Shown: positions 56,409 to 64,000 of the stretch, piece after piece
Numbering within the stretch: the first letter of the stretch is position 1
How the letters are laid out: each line of letters starts with the position of its first letter
Source: Bacillota bacterium
GTDB taxonomy: Bacteria; Bacillota; Limnochordia; Limnochordales; Limnochordaceae
Direction: 5' to 3'
NCBI GenBank assembly: GCA_017577405.1
Contig: PIUA01000023.1
Location: 62,001-126,000, forward strand
DNA length: 64,000 nt
Notes under the pieces: generated by a model
Told to the model about the DNA's origin: nothing
Database searches by the model: none
Seen by the model: the letters and a program-made list of their open reading frames with translations, nothing else
Position numbers and translations under genes: made by a program

Positions 56409-57071
56409 GTGACCTATGTGGTGAGGCAAGGGAGGCGTTGGCGGGGGATTCTGGCCGCCGTGCTGGCTGCCGTGTTCTTCGTTCCCGTCCCGGTGGGGGC
56501 CGGGGGGACCACGTCGGGCCTGACGGGTTTGGTGGAGGTGAAGACGGCCGATGTGTTGCCGCCGGAGAGCCTTCGCCTCTCCCTCTACTACAACAGCCGG
56601 TCCTCGGCGTTCCAGCCGGCGGTTGCCTTCGGCATCGTGCCGGGGTTGGAGGTGGCGGTCAACGGGTCGACGGGCGGTCGGGGTGGCGACGGCACCCTGG
56701 GCTTGGGGGCCAAGATCGGGGTGCTGGCCGAGACCCGGGATCTGCCGGGCCTGGCCCTGGGCTTTACCTGGGGCGGTGTGGACTCCCCCAGCTTCTTCGG
56801 CACGTTGAGCAAGCGCCTGAGCAACCTCTGGCGCCTCCACGGGGGTCTCACCACAGGGAGCGACCACCCCTTCTTCATCGGCCTGAGCGGGCTGCTCAAC
56901 CCCGTCCAGGCGGGGGGCGGTTTCCCGCCCACCACCCTCTTGATTGAGGCCGACGGCGACTCCCTCTTGGTGGGGACCCGCTTCAACCTGGCTGCCGGAT
57001 TCGACGCGACCTTGGCCCTGCGGAGTCTCGAATCCTTCCAAGTGGGCGTCAGTTACCAAACCAGTTTCTAG
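56409..57071 (+). CDS. Small putative outer-membrane beta-barrel protein (YjbH-like)
   Basis: Signal peptide, alternating beta pattern, terminal Phe (FQVGVSYQTSF); follows lpxD. Confidence 0.65.
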   Translation: MTYVVRQGRRWRGILAAVLAAVFFVPVPVGAGGTTSGLTGLVEVKTADVLPPESLRLSLYYNSRSSAFQPAVAFGIVPGLEVAVNGSTGGRGGDGTLGLGAKIGVLAETRDLPGLALGFTWGGVDSPSFFGTLSKRLSNLWRLHGGLTTGSDHPFFIGLSGLLNPVQAGGGFPPTTLLIEADGDSLLVGTRFNLAAGFDATLALRSLESFQVGVSYQTSF

Positions 57072-57109
57072 AAGCCTCTCATCATCTTTTCCAATCCCGT
57101 CGGAGCTTG

Positions 57110-57148
57110 CCGGGAGCGGCACCACTTGCTGGCCGGGGCCGCTCCCGG
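57110..57148 (+). terminator. 11-bp-stem hairpin ending the bamA-lpxD-OMP transcription unit
   Basis: ccgggagcggc (57110-57120) / gccgctcccgg (57138-57148), followed by tctgtgtt. Confidence 0.55.
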
Positions 57149-57152
57149 TCTG

Positions 57153-57161
57153 TGTTATAAT
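57153..57161 (+). promoter_or_regulatory. Extended -10 promoter for the permease-ABC-lpxC operon
   Basis: TGTTATAAT (TGn-TATAAT), 27 nt upstream of the GTG start; the hairpin above occupies the -35 region. Confidence 0.6.
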
Positions 57162-57187
57162 CCGCGCGGCTCACCACGAAAGGGACG

Positions 57188-59212
57188 GTGTCCGTGCGGA
57201 TTCTTCTCCAAGATGGTTTCGGAAAACACTTGATTCTCCTCTGGCTTCTGGCCGCCCTCCTCACCACGGGAGGAGCGTGGGCCGGCGCGCGCGTGGCCAG
57301 GGTATACCTCGGCCGGACGGTCGATGAGGCCCTGGGCGACGCTGGGGCCTACGACGCCATCCTCCACTGGCGTTCTGAAACGGCTTTCCAAAGTTTGTCC
57401 GAAGCGGAAGAGCTTCTCGCCGCGGCCTACCCCGGCGTCCGGCTCCACCGGGGGCCGGAGGTGGTGGGGAACGCCAACCTCTTCGTGGCCCTTCCTGAGA
57501 GCGCCCGGACGGCCGCCGGCCTGGAGGAACTGCCTCAGGCGGTGCGGGAGCTGCCCGGGTACAACGGGATCACCTACCTGGTGGAGCCCTCCATCGATCT
57601 GGCGGGGGTGCCCCCGGGCCTGGAAGAGGAGCTGACCCGGCAGGTGGCGGCCATCCCGGGGGTCGCCTTCGTCTTCTGGCACGGAACCACCCTCACCGCC
57701 GTTCTGGAGGGAGCGGGGCAGCTCCCTGAGGTCTCCCGCCGGTTGGAGGAGCTGGTGGAGGCCCAGAGCCTGGTGGAGGTCATCCTGGCCCAGGAGGGCC
57801 CGGCCGATGCCCAGGCCCTCGCCGATCGCCTGACAGCCGGGACGGGCCTCCCCTTCCACCCGCTGGGTGAGAGCGCGGAAGGGGCCCATCTGGCGGGGGC
57901 CGTCGCCCGGCTGGGCCAGCTCCTTCCCCTCCTGCGGGAGGAGACGGGGCTGAAGGCGGCCTTCGGCCAGACGGCCCAGGAGCTGCGGCAACTGGCCCAG
58001 GCGGTGGCCGAAGGGCAGGGGGCCGCCCGGTCCGCCATCCAGGCGGGCCAGGAGACGACCGCCCAGATCCAGACCGCGCTCCATCAGGTGGAGAGCCTCC
58101 AGGCCCGGGTCGACCAGCTGGCCCAGGAGCTGGCCAGCCCCCAGGGGCGGAGCACCACCCTGGGGCTCCTGGCCCAGATTCTGATGGAGAACCTGGTGGG
58201 TGGGACCGCCCAGGCGGCCCCCGGGCGACCGGCCACCCGGGAGGGGGCGGAGGATCCCCTGGCCGCGGTGGAGGCCCTCGACGGGGAGGGGCTGGCCGCC
58301 TTCCAGGGCGAGTTGGAGACGCTGCAGGCGAGCCTGGAGGCCATGGATCCGGCGGCCTTGGAGGCGGCCGCGGGCCGGTTGGAGGCGGCCATGGACCGTC
58401 TCCCTGAGTTGACCGACCAAGAGGTGGAGGAGCTGGCCGGTCTCCTTGCCCAATGGGGCTCGGACCTGGGCGAGTCGGGCGAGCGCCTCGCCTTCCTGGT
58501 GACGGGACCCGTGGCGGCAGAAGCCCTAACCCAAAGGATTGAAGACGCGCTGGGCGATGAGCAGCAGGGGGTGCGGGTGCTTCCTCCGGCAGCGGTGCGG
58601 CCCAGCCCCCGGGCCAGCCTGATGCAGATGCTCCACCAGGCCCAGGGGCTGGTAGCGGGGCTGTTGGTCATCGGGTTGGGCGGGGCCCATCTCCTCCTGG
58701 ACCTGTCGGTCATCCGTCAGGGGGCCCGCACCTTGGGCCGCCTCCAGCCCCGTCGGCCCGCAGGACGGCAGGGGACCCGACCCCTCCGGCGCTGGAGCAG
58801 GGGGGGTTTCGACGGAACCTGGTGGCTCGCCATGGTCTGGGGCGGCTCCCTCCTGACGGTGGCCGCCACCCTCTCGGGGGCCCAGCTGCCGTGGGTGGAC
58901 GGGAAGGGTACCTTCCTGCTGGGCGCGGTCCTGGCCCTCCTCGCCTGGGCCCTGGCGGGCCGGATCAACCCCGTCCGGGCCGAAGAGGTGGAGCTGGCGG
59001 TGGCGGCCGGGCTGACCCCCGTCCAGGTGATGGAGGCGGTCATCCTGCCCGAGGCCCGCCCCTCCCTGCTGGGCCTGATGACCCGGAATGGGCGGCTCCT
59101 GGAGGGGCCGGGCGATCCCCGGCGGCCCTTCTGGGCCCGGCTGGGCGAGACGATCCGAGGAAGGAGGCGGATCCATGGCGACGGCCACGGAGCGGGTCCC
59201 GGGCGCCCCTGA
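57188..59212 (+). CDS. Membrane protein with large extracytoplasmic coiled-coil domain and EAA-like cytoplasmic motif; putative ABC permease partner
   Basis: N-terminal TM, about 400-aa coiled-coil-rich region, about three C-terminal TMs, then EEVELAVAAGLTPVQVMEAVILPEARPSLL resembling the EAA---G---------I-LP loop. Overlaps the downstream ABC ATPase gene. Confidence 0.6.
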   Translation: MSVRILLQDGFGKHLILLWLLAALLTTGGAWAGARVARVYLGRTVDEALGDAGAYDAILHWRSETAFQSLSEAEELLAAAYPGVRLHRGPEVVGNANLFVALPESARTAAGLEELPQAVRELPGYNGITYLVEPSIDLAGVPPGLEEELTRQVAAIPGVAFVFWHGTTLTAVLEGAGQLPEVSRRLEELVEAQSLVEVILAQEGPADAQALADRLTAGTGLPFHPLGESAEGAHLAGAVARLGQLLPLLREETGLKAAFGQTAQELRQLAQAVAEGQGAARSAIQAGQETTAQIQTALHQVESLQARVDQLAQELASPQGRSTTLGLLAQILMENLVGGTAQAAPGRPATREGAEDPLAAVEALDGEGLAAFQGELETLQASLEAMDPAALEAAAGRLEAAMDRLPELTDQEVEELAGLLAQWGSDLGESGERLAFLVTGPVAAEALTQRIEDALGDEQQGVRVLPPAAVRPSPRASLMQMLHQAQGLVAGLLVIGLGGAHLLLDLSVIRQGARTLGRLQPRRPAGRQGTRPLRRWSRGGFDGTWWLAMVWGGSLLTVAATLSGAQLPWVDGKGTFLLGAVLALLAWALAGRINPVRAEEVELAVAAGLTPVQVMEAVILPEARPSLLGLMTRNGRLLEGPGDPRRPFWARLGETIRGRRRIHGDGHGAGPGRP

Positions 59213-59960
59213 GCGGCTCCTGGGCGAGGAGGTCCTGCGGGTGCGGGGCCTGGTCAAGCGGTTCGGCTCCACCCAGGCCATCCGGGGTGTCGATTTGGAG
59301 GTCCGGTCCGGCGAGGTGGTGGTCCTCCTAGGGCCCAGCGGCTGCGGCAAGTCCACCCTTCTGCGGTGCATTGCCGGCCTGGAAGCGCCCGACCAGGGGA
59401 CGGTGACCATCGGCGGGCTGGACGTGGCCGAACTGACCCCTCGGGAGCTGCCGCTCCTCCGGCGCCGGATCGGCTTTGTCTTCCAGGGATCCCATCTGGT
59501 CCGGCGGCTCACCGCCCGTCAGAACGTGGCCCTGGGCCTGGTGGCCGGGGGAACGCCCCGGGATGAGGCCTTGGCCCAGGCCGACGGGGCCCTGGAGCAG
59601 GTGGGGATGGCCTGGGCCGCGGAGCGGCTGCCCGATCAGCTCTCCGGGGGCGAGCGCCAGCGGGTGGCCATCGCCCGGGCCCTGGTGAACGACCCGCTCC
59701 TGATGCTCTGGGACGAGCCCACCGCCTCCCTGGACCCGGTGGTCGCCCACGAGATCCTCCAGCTGATGGAGCAGGTGGTGGCCCAGACGGAGCGGGCCAT
59801 GCTGATGGTCACCCACCAGGTGGGCTTCGCCCGCAAGGTCGCCCACCGGCTGGTCTTCATGGACGGCGGCCGGGTGGTGGAGGCGGGGCCGCCCGAGGAG
59901 GTGCTGGCCCACCCCACCTCCCCCGTGGCCCGGCGCTACCAGGCCCTCCTGGGGGCGTGA
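59175..59960 (+). CDS. ABC transporter ATP-binding protein (GlnQ/polar amino-acid-type sequence)
   Basis: Walker A GPSGCGKST, LSGGERQRVAIARAL, DEPTASLDP; SD aaggagg before ATG 59175. Confidence 0.93.
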   Translation: MATATERVPGAPERLLGEEVLRVRGLVKRFGSTQAIRGVDLEVRSGEVVVLLGPSGCGKSTLLRCIAGLEAPDQGTVTIGGLDVAELTPRELPLLRRRIGFVFQGSHLVRRLTARQNVALGLVAGGTPRDEALAQADGALEQVGMAWAAERLPDQLSGGERQRVAIARALVNDPLLMLWDEPTASLDPVVAHEILQLMEQVVAQTERAMLMVTHQVGFARKVAHRLVFMDGGRVVEAGPPEEVLAHPTSPVARRYQALLGA

Positions 59961-60046
59961 GGGACGGGCTGGGGCCAGGCAGCAGGGAGCCCTGGTGGGT
60001 TGCCGAATGCTGGAGCAGCGGAAGATATGGGAAGGGGGCCGTCTCG

Positions 60047-60919
60047 ATGCGGCAGGAGACCATCGCGCGGCCGGTGGAACTGGAAGGGAAGGGGATCCAC
60101 TCGGGCCGGTGGAGCCGGATCCGCCTGGAACCGGCCCCGCAGGGCGGCGGCATCCGGTTCGTCCGCAGCGACCTTCCTGGGCAGCCGGTCATCCCCGCCA
60201 GCCCTGACGCGGTGGTGGCCACCCGCCGGTCGACCACCCTGGGGGTGGGCGAAGCCCGGGTCCAGACGGTGGAGCACCTCCTGGCAGCCCTGGCGGGGAT
60301 GGGGCTGTGGCATGTGGAGGTGCAGGTCTGGGGCGAGGAACTGCCCGCCGGCGACGGGAGCGTGGCCACCTTCACCCGCCTTCTGAGTGAGGCGGGGCGG
60401 CGGGAGATCGAACCCGACGGGGAGGCCCTGCCCGTCCGGCCCATTCCCGCGCCGGTGCTGGTGGAGGAGGGCGGCGCGACCTTGGTCGCGCTGCCGCCCA
60501 GCGCGGACGAGGAGGCGACCCTGGCCCTCCGGTATGTTTTCCTGAGCCAGCACCGGAGCCTGGCCAGCCAGCAGTACAGCTTCCGCTTCCACCACGACGG
60601 GGATGAGCACCAGCCCTTCCTCCAGGAGGTGGCCCCGGCCCGGACCGTCGCCTTTCTGAGCGAGGTGGAGGCCCTCCGGCGGGAGGGGTTGGCCATGGGC
60701 GAGCCGGGGATGGCCGTGCTGGTCGGTGAGGAGAAGATCCTGACCGCGCTCCGCTTTCCCGACGAGGTGGCCCGGCATAAGTTGGCGGATCTCTTGGGCG
60801 ACTTGGCGGTCCTGGGGCCGCTGGCCGGCACCGTGATCGGCATTGCCTCGGGGCATGCGTTGAACCGCCGCCTGGCCCAAACCCTTTCAGCGGTCTTTCA
60901 AGGAGGAGAGTCGGAATGA
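60047..60919 (+). CDS. lpxC: UDP-3-O-acyl-N-acetylglucosamine deacetylase
   Basis: GKGIHSGRWSRIRLEPA, TVEHLLAALAGMG, GDGSVATF, ARHKLADLLGDLAVLG (HKxxDxxGD); ATG at 60047. Confidence 0.96.
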   Translation: MRQETIARPVELEGKGIHSGRWSRIRLEPAPQGGGIRFVRSDLPGQPVIPASPDAVVATRRSTTLGVGEARVQTVEHLLAALAGMGLWHVEVQVWGEELPAGDGSVATFTRLLSEAGRREIEPDGEALPVRPIPAPVLVEEGGATLVALPPSADEEATLALRYVFLSQHRSLASQQYSFRFHHDGDEHQPFLQEVAPARTVAFLSEVEALRREGLAMGEPGMAVLVGEEKILTALRFPDEVARHKLADLLGDLAVLGPLAGTVIGIASGHALNRRLAQTLSAVFQGGESE

Positions 60920-61938
60920 AGGCCATCATTCCCGTGGCGGGCGTAGGGACACGGCTGCGGCCCCAAACCCACACCGTCCCCAAGGCCCTGGTGCCCGTGG
61001 CGGGCAAGCCCATCCTGGCCCACATCTTGGATCGGCTGCTGCCTTTGGGGGTCGACGAGCTGGTCCTGGTGGTGGGCTACCTGGGTGAGAAAGTGGTCGA
61101 GTATGTGCGCGGGCGCTACCGCTTCCAGGTCCACGTGGTGGAGCAGCAGGAGCGCAAGGGCCTGGGCCATGCCATCCACCTCACCCGGCCGGTGGTGGCC
61201 GACGATGAGCCGGTGCTCATCGTCCTGGGCGACACCATTGTGGAGGCCGACCTGCAGCCGGTGGTCGCCGGGGGCCAGAACGCCATCGCGGTCCGCCGGG
61301 TGGAGGATCCCCGCCGGTTTGGCATTGCGGAGGTGGAGCACGGCCGGGTGGTCCGGCTGGTGGAGAAGCCCGATGAGCCCACCTCCAACCTGGCCCTGGT
61401 GGGCATCTACTACCTGACCCAGCCGGGGCTGCTCTACCGGGCCCTGGAGCGGGTGATTGAGGAGGGGCGGAAGGTCAAGGGCGAGTACCAGCTGACCGAC
61501 GGGCTTCAGATCATGGTGGAGGAAGGGGCGGAGCTGACCACCTTTGAGGTGGAGACCTGGCACGACTGCGGCAACCCCGACACCCTCCTGGAGACCAACC
61601 GGGTCCTCCTGGAGCGGTCCCCGGGGTGGGCGGGGCCCTTCGAGGGCTCCATCATCCGGCCGCCGGTGGCCATCGACCCCAGCGCGGAGGTGCGGGCCTC
61701 CATCATCGGGCCCTACGTCTCCATCGGGGCGGGGGCGGTCATTGCCAACTCCATCGTCAGCGACAGCATCATCGGTGAAGGCGCCCGGGTGGACGGGGTG
61801 CTGCTCCGCCACTCCCTGGTGGGCGAGGAGGCCCGGGTCCAGGGGAGCGCGAGCCGGCTGAACATCGGGGACCACTCGGAGATTGTCATCGGCTCGGGAA
61901 GCGTGGACGAGCCGGAGCGGGGGCTGGTGCAGGGGTGA
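60916..61938 (+). CDS. Sugar-1-phosphate nucleotidyltransferase with C-terminal left-handed beta-helix
   Basis: MKAIIPVAGVGTRLRPQTHTVPKALVPVAGKPIL, YQLTDGLQ, hexapeptide repeats. Confidence 0.9.
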   Translation: MKAIIPVAGVGTRLRPQTHTVPKALVPVAGKPILAHILDRLLPLGVDELVLVVGYLGEKVVEYVRGRYRFQVHVVEQQERKGLGHAIHLTRPVVADDEPVLIVLGDTIVEADLQPVVAGGQNAIAVRRVEDPRRFGIAEVEHGRVVRLVEKPDEPTSNLALVGIYYLTQPGLLYRALERVIEEGRKVKGEYQLTDGLQIMVEEGAELTTFEVETWHDCGNPDTLLETNRVLLERSPGWAGPFEGSIIRPPVAIDPSAEVRASIIGPYVSIGAGAVIANSIVSDSIIGEGARVDGVLLRHSLVGEEARVQGSASRLNIGDHSEIVIGSGSVDEPERGLVQG

Positions 61939-62732
61939 GCGTCGCCATCCATCCGACAGCCCAGGTCGACCGGCGGGCCGAGCTGGCCGACGGCGTGAAG
62001 GTCGGCCCTTATGCCATCATTGAGGGGCCTGTCCAGGTGGGGGAGGGGACGGAGATCGGCCCCCACGTGGTCATCTACGGGCCCACCCGCCTGGGACGCC
62101 GGAACCGGATCGGCGCGGGGGCGGCGCTGGGCCTGGCGCCCCAGGATCTGAGCTACCGGGGCGAGCCCACCGAACTGGTGGTGGGCGACGACAACGAGAT
62201 TCGGGAGCATGTGACCATCAGCCGGGGGACGGTCAAGGGAGGCGGCGTCACCCGCATCGGCAACCAGTGCTACCTGATGAACGCCAGCCACGTGGGCCAC
62301 GACGTGCAAATGGGCGACCGGGTGATCCTCACCGGCTACGCGGGCCTGGCCGGCCACAGCCGGATCGGGGACGGGGCGGTCATCGGGGGCATGGCCGGCA
62401 TTCACCAGTTCGTCTCGGTGGGCCGGCTGGCCATGGTCGGGGGGTTGGCCATGGTCCGCCAGGACGTGCCCCCCTTCACCCTGGTGGCGGGCAACCCGGC
62501 GCGCGCCTACGGCTTGAACGTGGTGGGGCTCCGCCGGGCGGGCATGCCGGCCCAGACTCGGTCCTTGCTGAAGCAGGCCTACCGGCTGCTCTTCCGGTCG
62601 GGCTTGCGCCTGGAGGAGGCCTTGGCCCAGATTGAAGCCCTGGGGTCGGTCCCGGAGCTGGCCGAGCTGGTCGCTTTTGCCCGGGCTTCCCAGCGGGGGC
62701 TCGTGCGGGCGGGGGCGGACCATGACGACTGA
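61935..62732 (+). CDS. lpxA: Acyl-[ACP]-UDP-N-acetylglucosamine O-acyltransferase
   Basis: VAIHPTAQVDRRAELADGVKVGPYAIIEG, ASHVGHDVQMGDRVILTGYAGLAGHSRIGDGAVIGGMAGIHQFVSVG; GTG start. Confidence 0.96.
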   Translation: MSVAIHPTAQVDRRAELADGVKVGPYAIIEGPVQVGEGTEIGPHVVIYGPTRLGRRNRIGAGAALGLAPQDLSYRGEPTELVVGDDNEIREHVTISRGTVKGGGVTRIGNQCYLMNASHVGHDVQMGDRVILTGYAGLAGHSRIGDGAVIGGMAGIHQFVSVGRLAMVGGLAMVRQDVPPFTLVAGNPARAYGLNVVGLRRAGMPAQTRSLLKQAYRLLFRSGLRLEEALAQIEALGSVPELAELVAFARASQRGLVRAGADHDD

Positions 62733-63618
62733 GCGCGCGCCCCAGGGGGCGGATGAGATCCAGGGTGTGGCCATGGATGAGATCCAGGGTGTGGCCATCC
62801 TGGCGGGCAACGGGCGGCTCCCTACCGAGGCGGCCGCACGGCTCTGCCGGCTGGGCGCGCCGCCCCTGGTCCTCGCGGTGGGCCCTGAGGTGGATCCGGA
62901 GCTGCCCCAGTACGCCCGGGCCTACCACCGGCTGCCCGTGGGCCAGTGGGGGGAGGTGCGGCGGCTCCTGGTGGAAGGCGGGGTCCGCCGGGTGGCGCTC
63001 TTGGGTAAGGTGCCCAAGGTGAACCTCTACCATACGGCCATCGACCAGGCCCTGGCGGAGCTCCTGGCGGAGCTGCCCGCCCTCAACGACGACGCCATCA
63101 TGCTGGCCCTGGTGGATGACCTGTTGCGGATGGGCTTTGAGATCCCCACCCAGGCGTGGGCCCTTCCCCACCTGCTGATGCCCGAGGGCCAGCTGACCCA
63201 GACGGGGCTCACCCCCGAGGAACGGCGGGACATCGGCATCGGCTTCCGGGTGGCGCGGGAGATCGGGCGGCTCGACCTGGGCCAGACGGTGGTGGTCAAG
63301 GACCGGGCGGTGCTGGCGGTGGAGGCCATCGAAGGGACCGACCCCTGCATCCTGCGGGGTGGGGCCCTGGGCGGTCCGGGGGCGGTGGTGGTCAAGGTGC
63401 GCAAGCCCACCCAGGATGCCCGCTTCGACCTGCCCACCATGGGCCTGGACACCGTCACCGTGGCCAAGCAGGCGGGGGTGCGGGTTCTGGCCCTGGAGGC
63501 GGGCGAGACCATTCTGGTCGACCGGGAGCGGGTGATCGAGGAGGCCGATCGGGCCGGGATTTGCCTGATCGGGGTGCGGGAGGAGAAGGCGACGACGTGG
63601 GGGGTGTGGCCCGGGTGA
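62722..63618 (+). CDS. lpxI: UDP-2,3-diacylglucosamine pyrophosphatase LpxI
   Basis: VAILAGNGRLPTEAAARLCRLG...GKVPKVNLYH...QTVVVKDRAVLAVEAIEGTDPCILRGG...PTMGLDTVTVAKQAGVRVLALEAGETILVD. Confidence 0.95.
   Translation: MTTERAPQGADEIQGVAMDEIQGVAILAGNGRLPTEAAARLCRLGAPPLVLAVGPEVDPELPQYARAYHRLPVGQWGEVRRLLVEGGVRRVALLGKVPKVNLYHTAIDQALAELLAELPALNDDAIMLALVDDLLRMGFEIPTQAWALPHLLMPEGQLTQTGLTPEERRDIGIGFRVAREIGRLDLGQTVVVKDRAVLAVEAIEGTDPCILRGGALGGPGAVVVKVRKPTQDARFDLPTMGLDTVTVAKQAGVRVLALEAGETILVDRERVIEEADRAGICLIGVREEKATTWGVWPG
62752..62799 (+). repeat. 24-bp in-frame tandem duplication at the lpxI 5' end
   Basis: gatgagatccagggtgtggccatg followed by gatgagatccagggtgtggccatc; encodes DEIQGVAM-DEIQGVAI. Confidence 0.95.
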
Positions 63619-64000
63619 GGCGGGCGGACCGGAAGCGGATCATGATGGTGGCAGGCGAGGCGTCGGGCGACCTTCACGGCGCCGCCCTGGCGCGCGCTCT
63701 GCACGCCGCCGCGCCGGTCCGGCTTTACGGGTTGGGGGGGCCCCAGATGCGCCGGGCCCGGGTCCGGATCCTCTTCGACCCGACCCGCCTGGGGAGCATC
63801 GGCTGGAGCGAGTCCCTCCGCCGCTACCCCGTCTTCAAGCGGCTCTTCGTCCGGGTCTGCCGGATCCTGGAGCGAACCCGGCCCGACTGCCTGGTCCTCA
63901 TCGACTCCCCCGCCTTCAACATGCGCCTGGCAGAGGTGGCCCACCAGCTGGGCATCCCCGCCGTCTACTACTTTGCCCCCACGGCCTGGGCCTACGGCCG
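63615..64000 (+). CDS. lpxB: Lipid-A-disaccharide synthase (3' end beyond window)
   Basis: RIMMVAGEASGDLHGAALARAL...GLGGPQMRRA...CLVLIDSPAFNMRLA...VYYFAPTAWAYGR. Confidence 0.95.
   Translation, partial: MRRADRKRIMMVAGEASGDLHGAALARALHAAAPVRLYGLGGPQMRRARVRILFDPTRLGSIGWSESLRRYPVFKRLFVRVCRILERTRPDCLVLIDSPAFNMRLAEVAHQLGIPAVYYFAPTAWAYG

Overview
The window is 64 kb of dense, very GC-rich chromosome, almost entirely housekeeping operons. I saw no rRNA, CRISPR array or mobile-element transposase. Gene content points to a spore-forming, flagellated Bacillota (Firmicutes) with an outer membrane; a Limnochordia-like lineage is my best guess, by inference only. Firmicutes markers are CodY, the ywlC/E/F-upp-atp synteny, SpoIIQ, SpoIIID and Mbl. 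Outer-membrane markers are LpxA/C/D/I/B, BamA, OmpH/Skp and the flagellar P/L-ring proteins FlgA/H/I. In order, the window holds: ccdA-like, ackA and a 3-hydroxyacyl-CoA dehydrogenase; a DUF1015 gene, guaB, an M50 protease, folP and folK; a DarA-like c-di-AMP receptor; a complex I operon nuoA-L,N with no nuoM; tRNA-Leu(CAG); codY, dinB, hflX, tdk, prfA, prmC and tsaC; an in-frame arginine phosphatase-RpiB fusion; upp and a tagO/wecA-like gene; the atp operon; ywmB, spoIIQ, spoIIID and mbl; flhO/flhP-flgA-flgH-flgI-flgJ; and an outer-membrane biogenesis cluster running off the right edge in lpxB. The best candidates for something undescribed are: (1) an ABC ATPase paired with a membrane protein carrying a large periplasmic coiled coil, heading the lpxC-lpxA-lpxI-lpxB operon; (2) a secreted S55 (SpoIVB-type) protease homologue with inverted motif order next to bamA; (3) the YwlE-RpiB fusion; (4) a complex I operon lacking nuoM; (5) a SpoIIQ that keeps zinc ligands but has lost the catalytic histidines; (6) hairpin/promoter overlaps, notably at ccdA. 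All calls come from reading the sequence; no database search was run.
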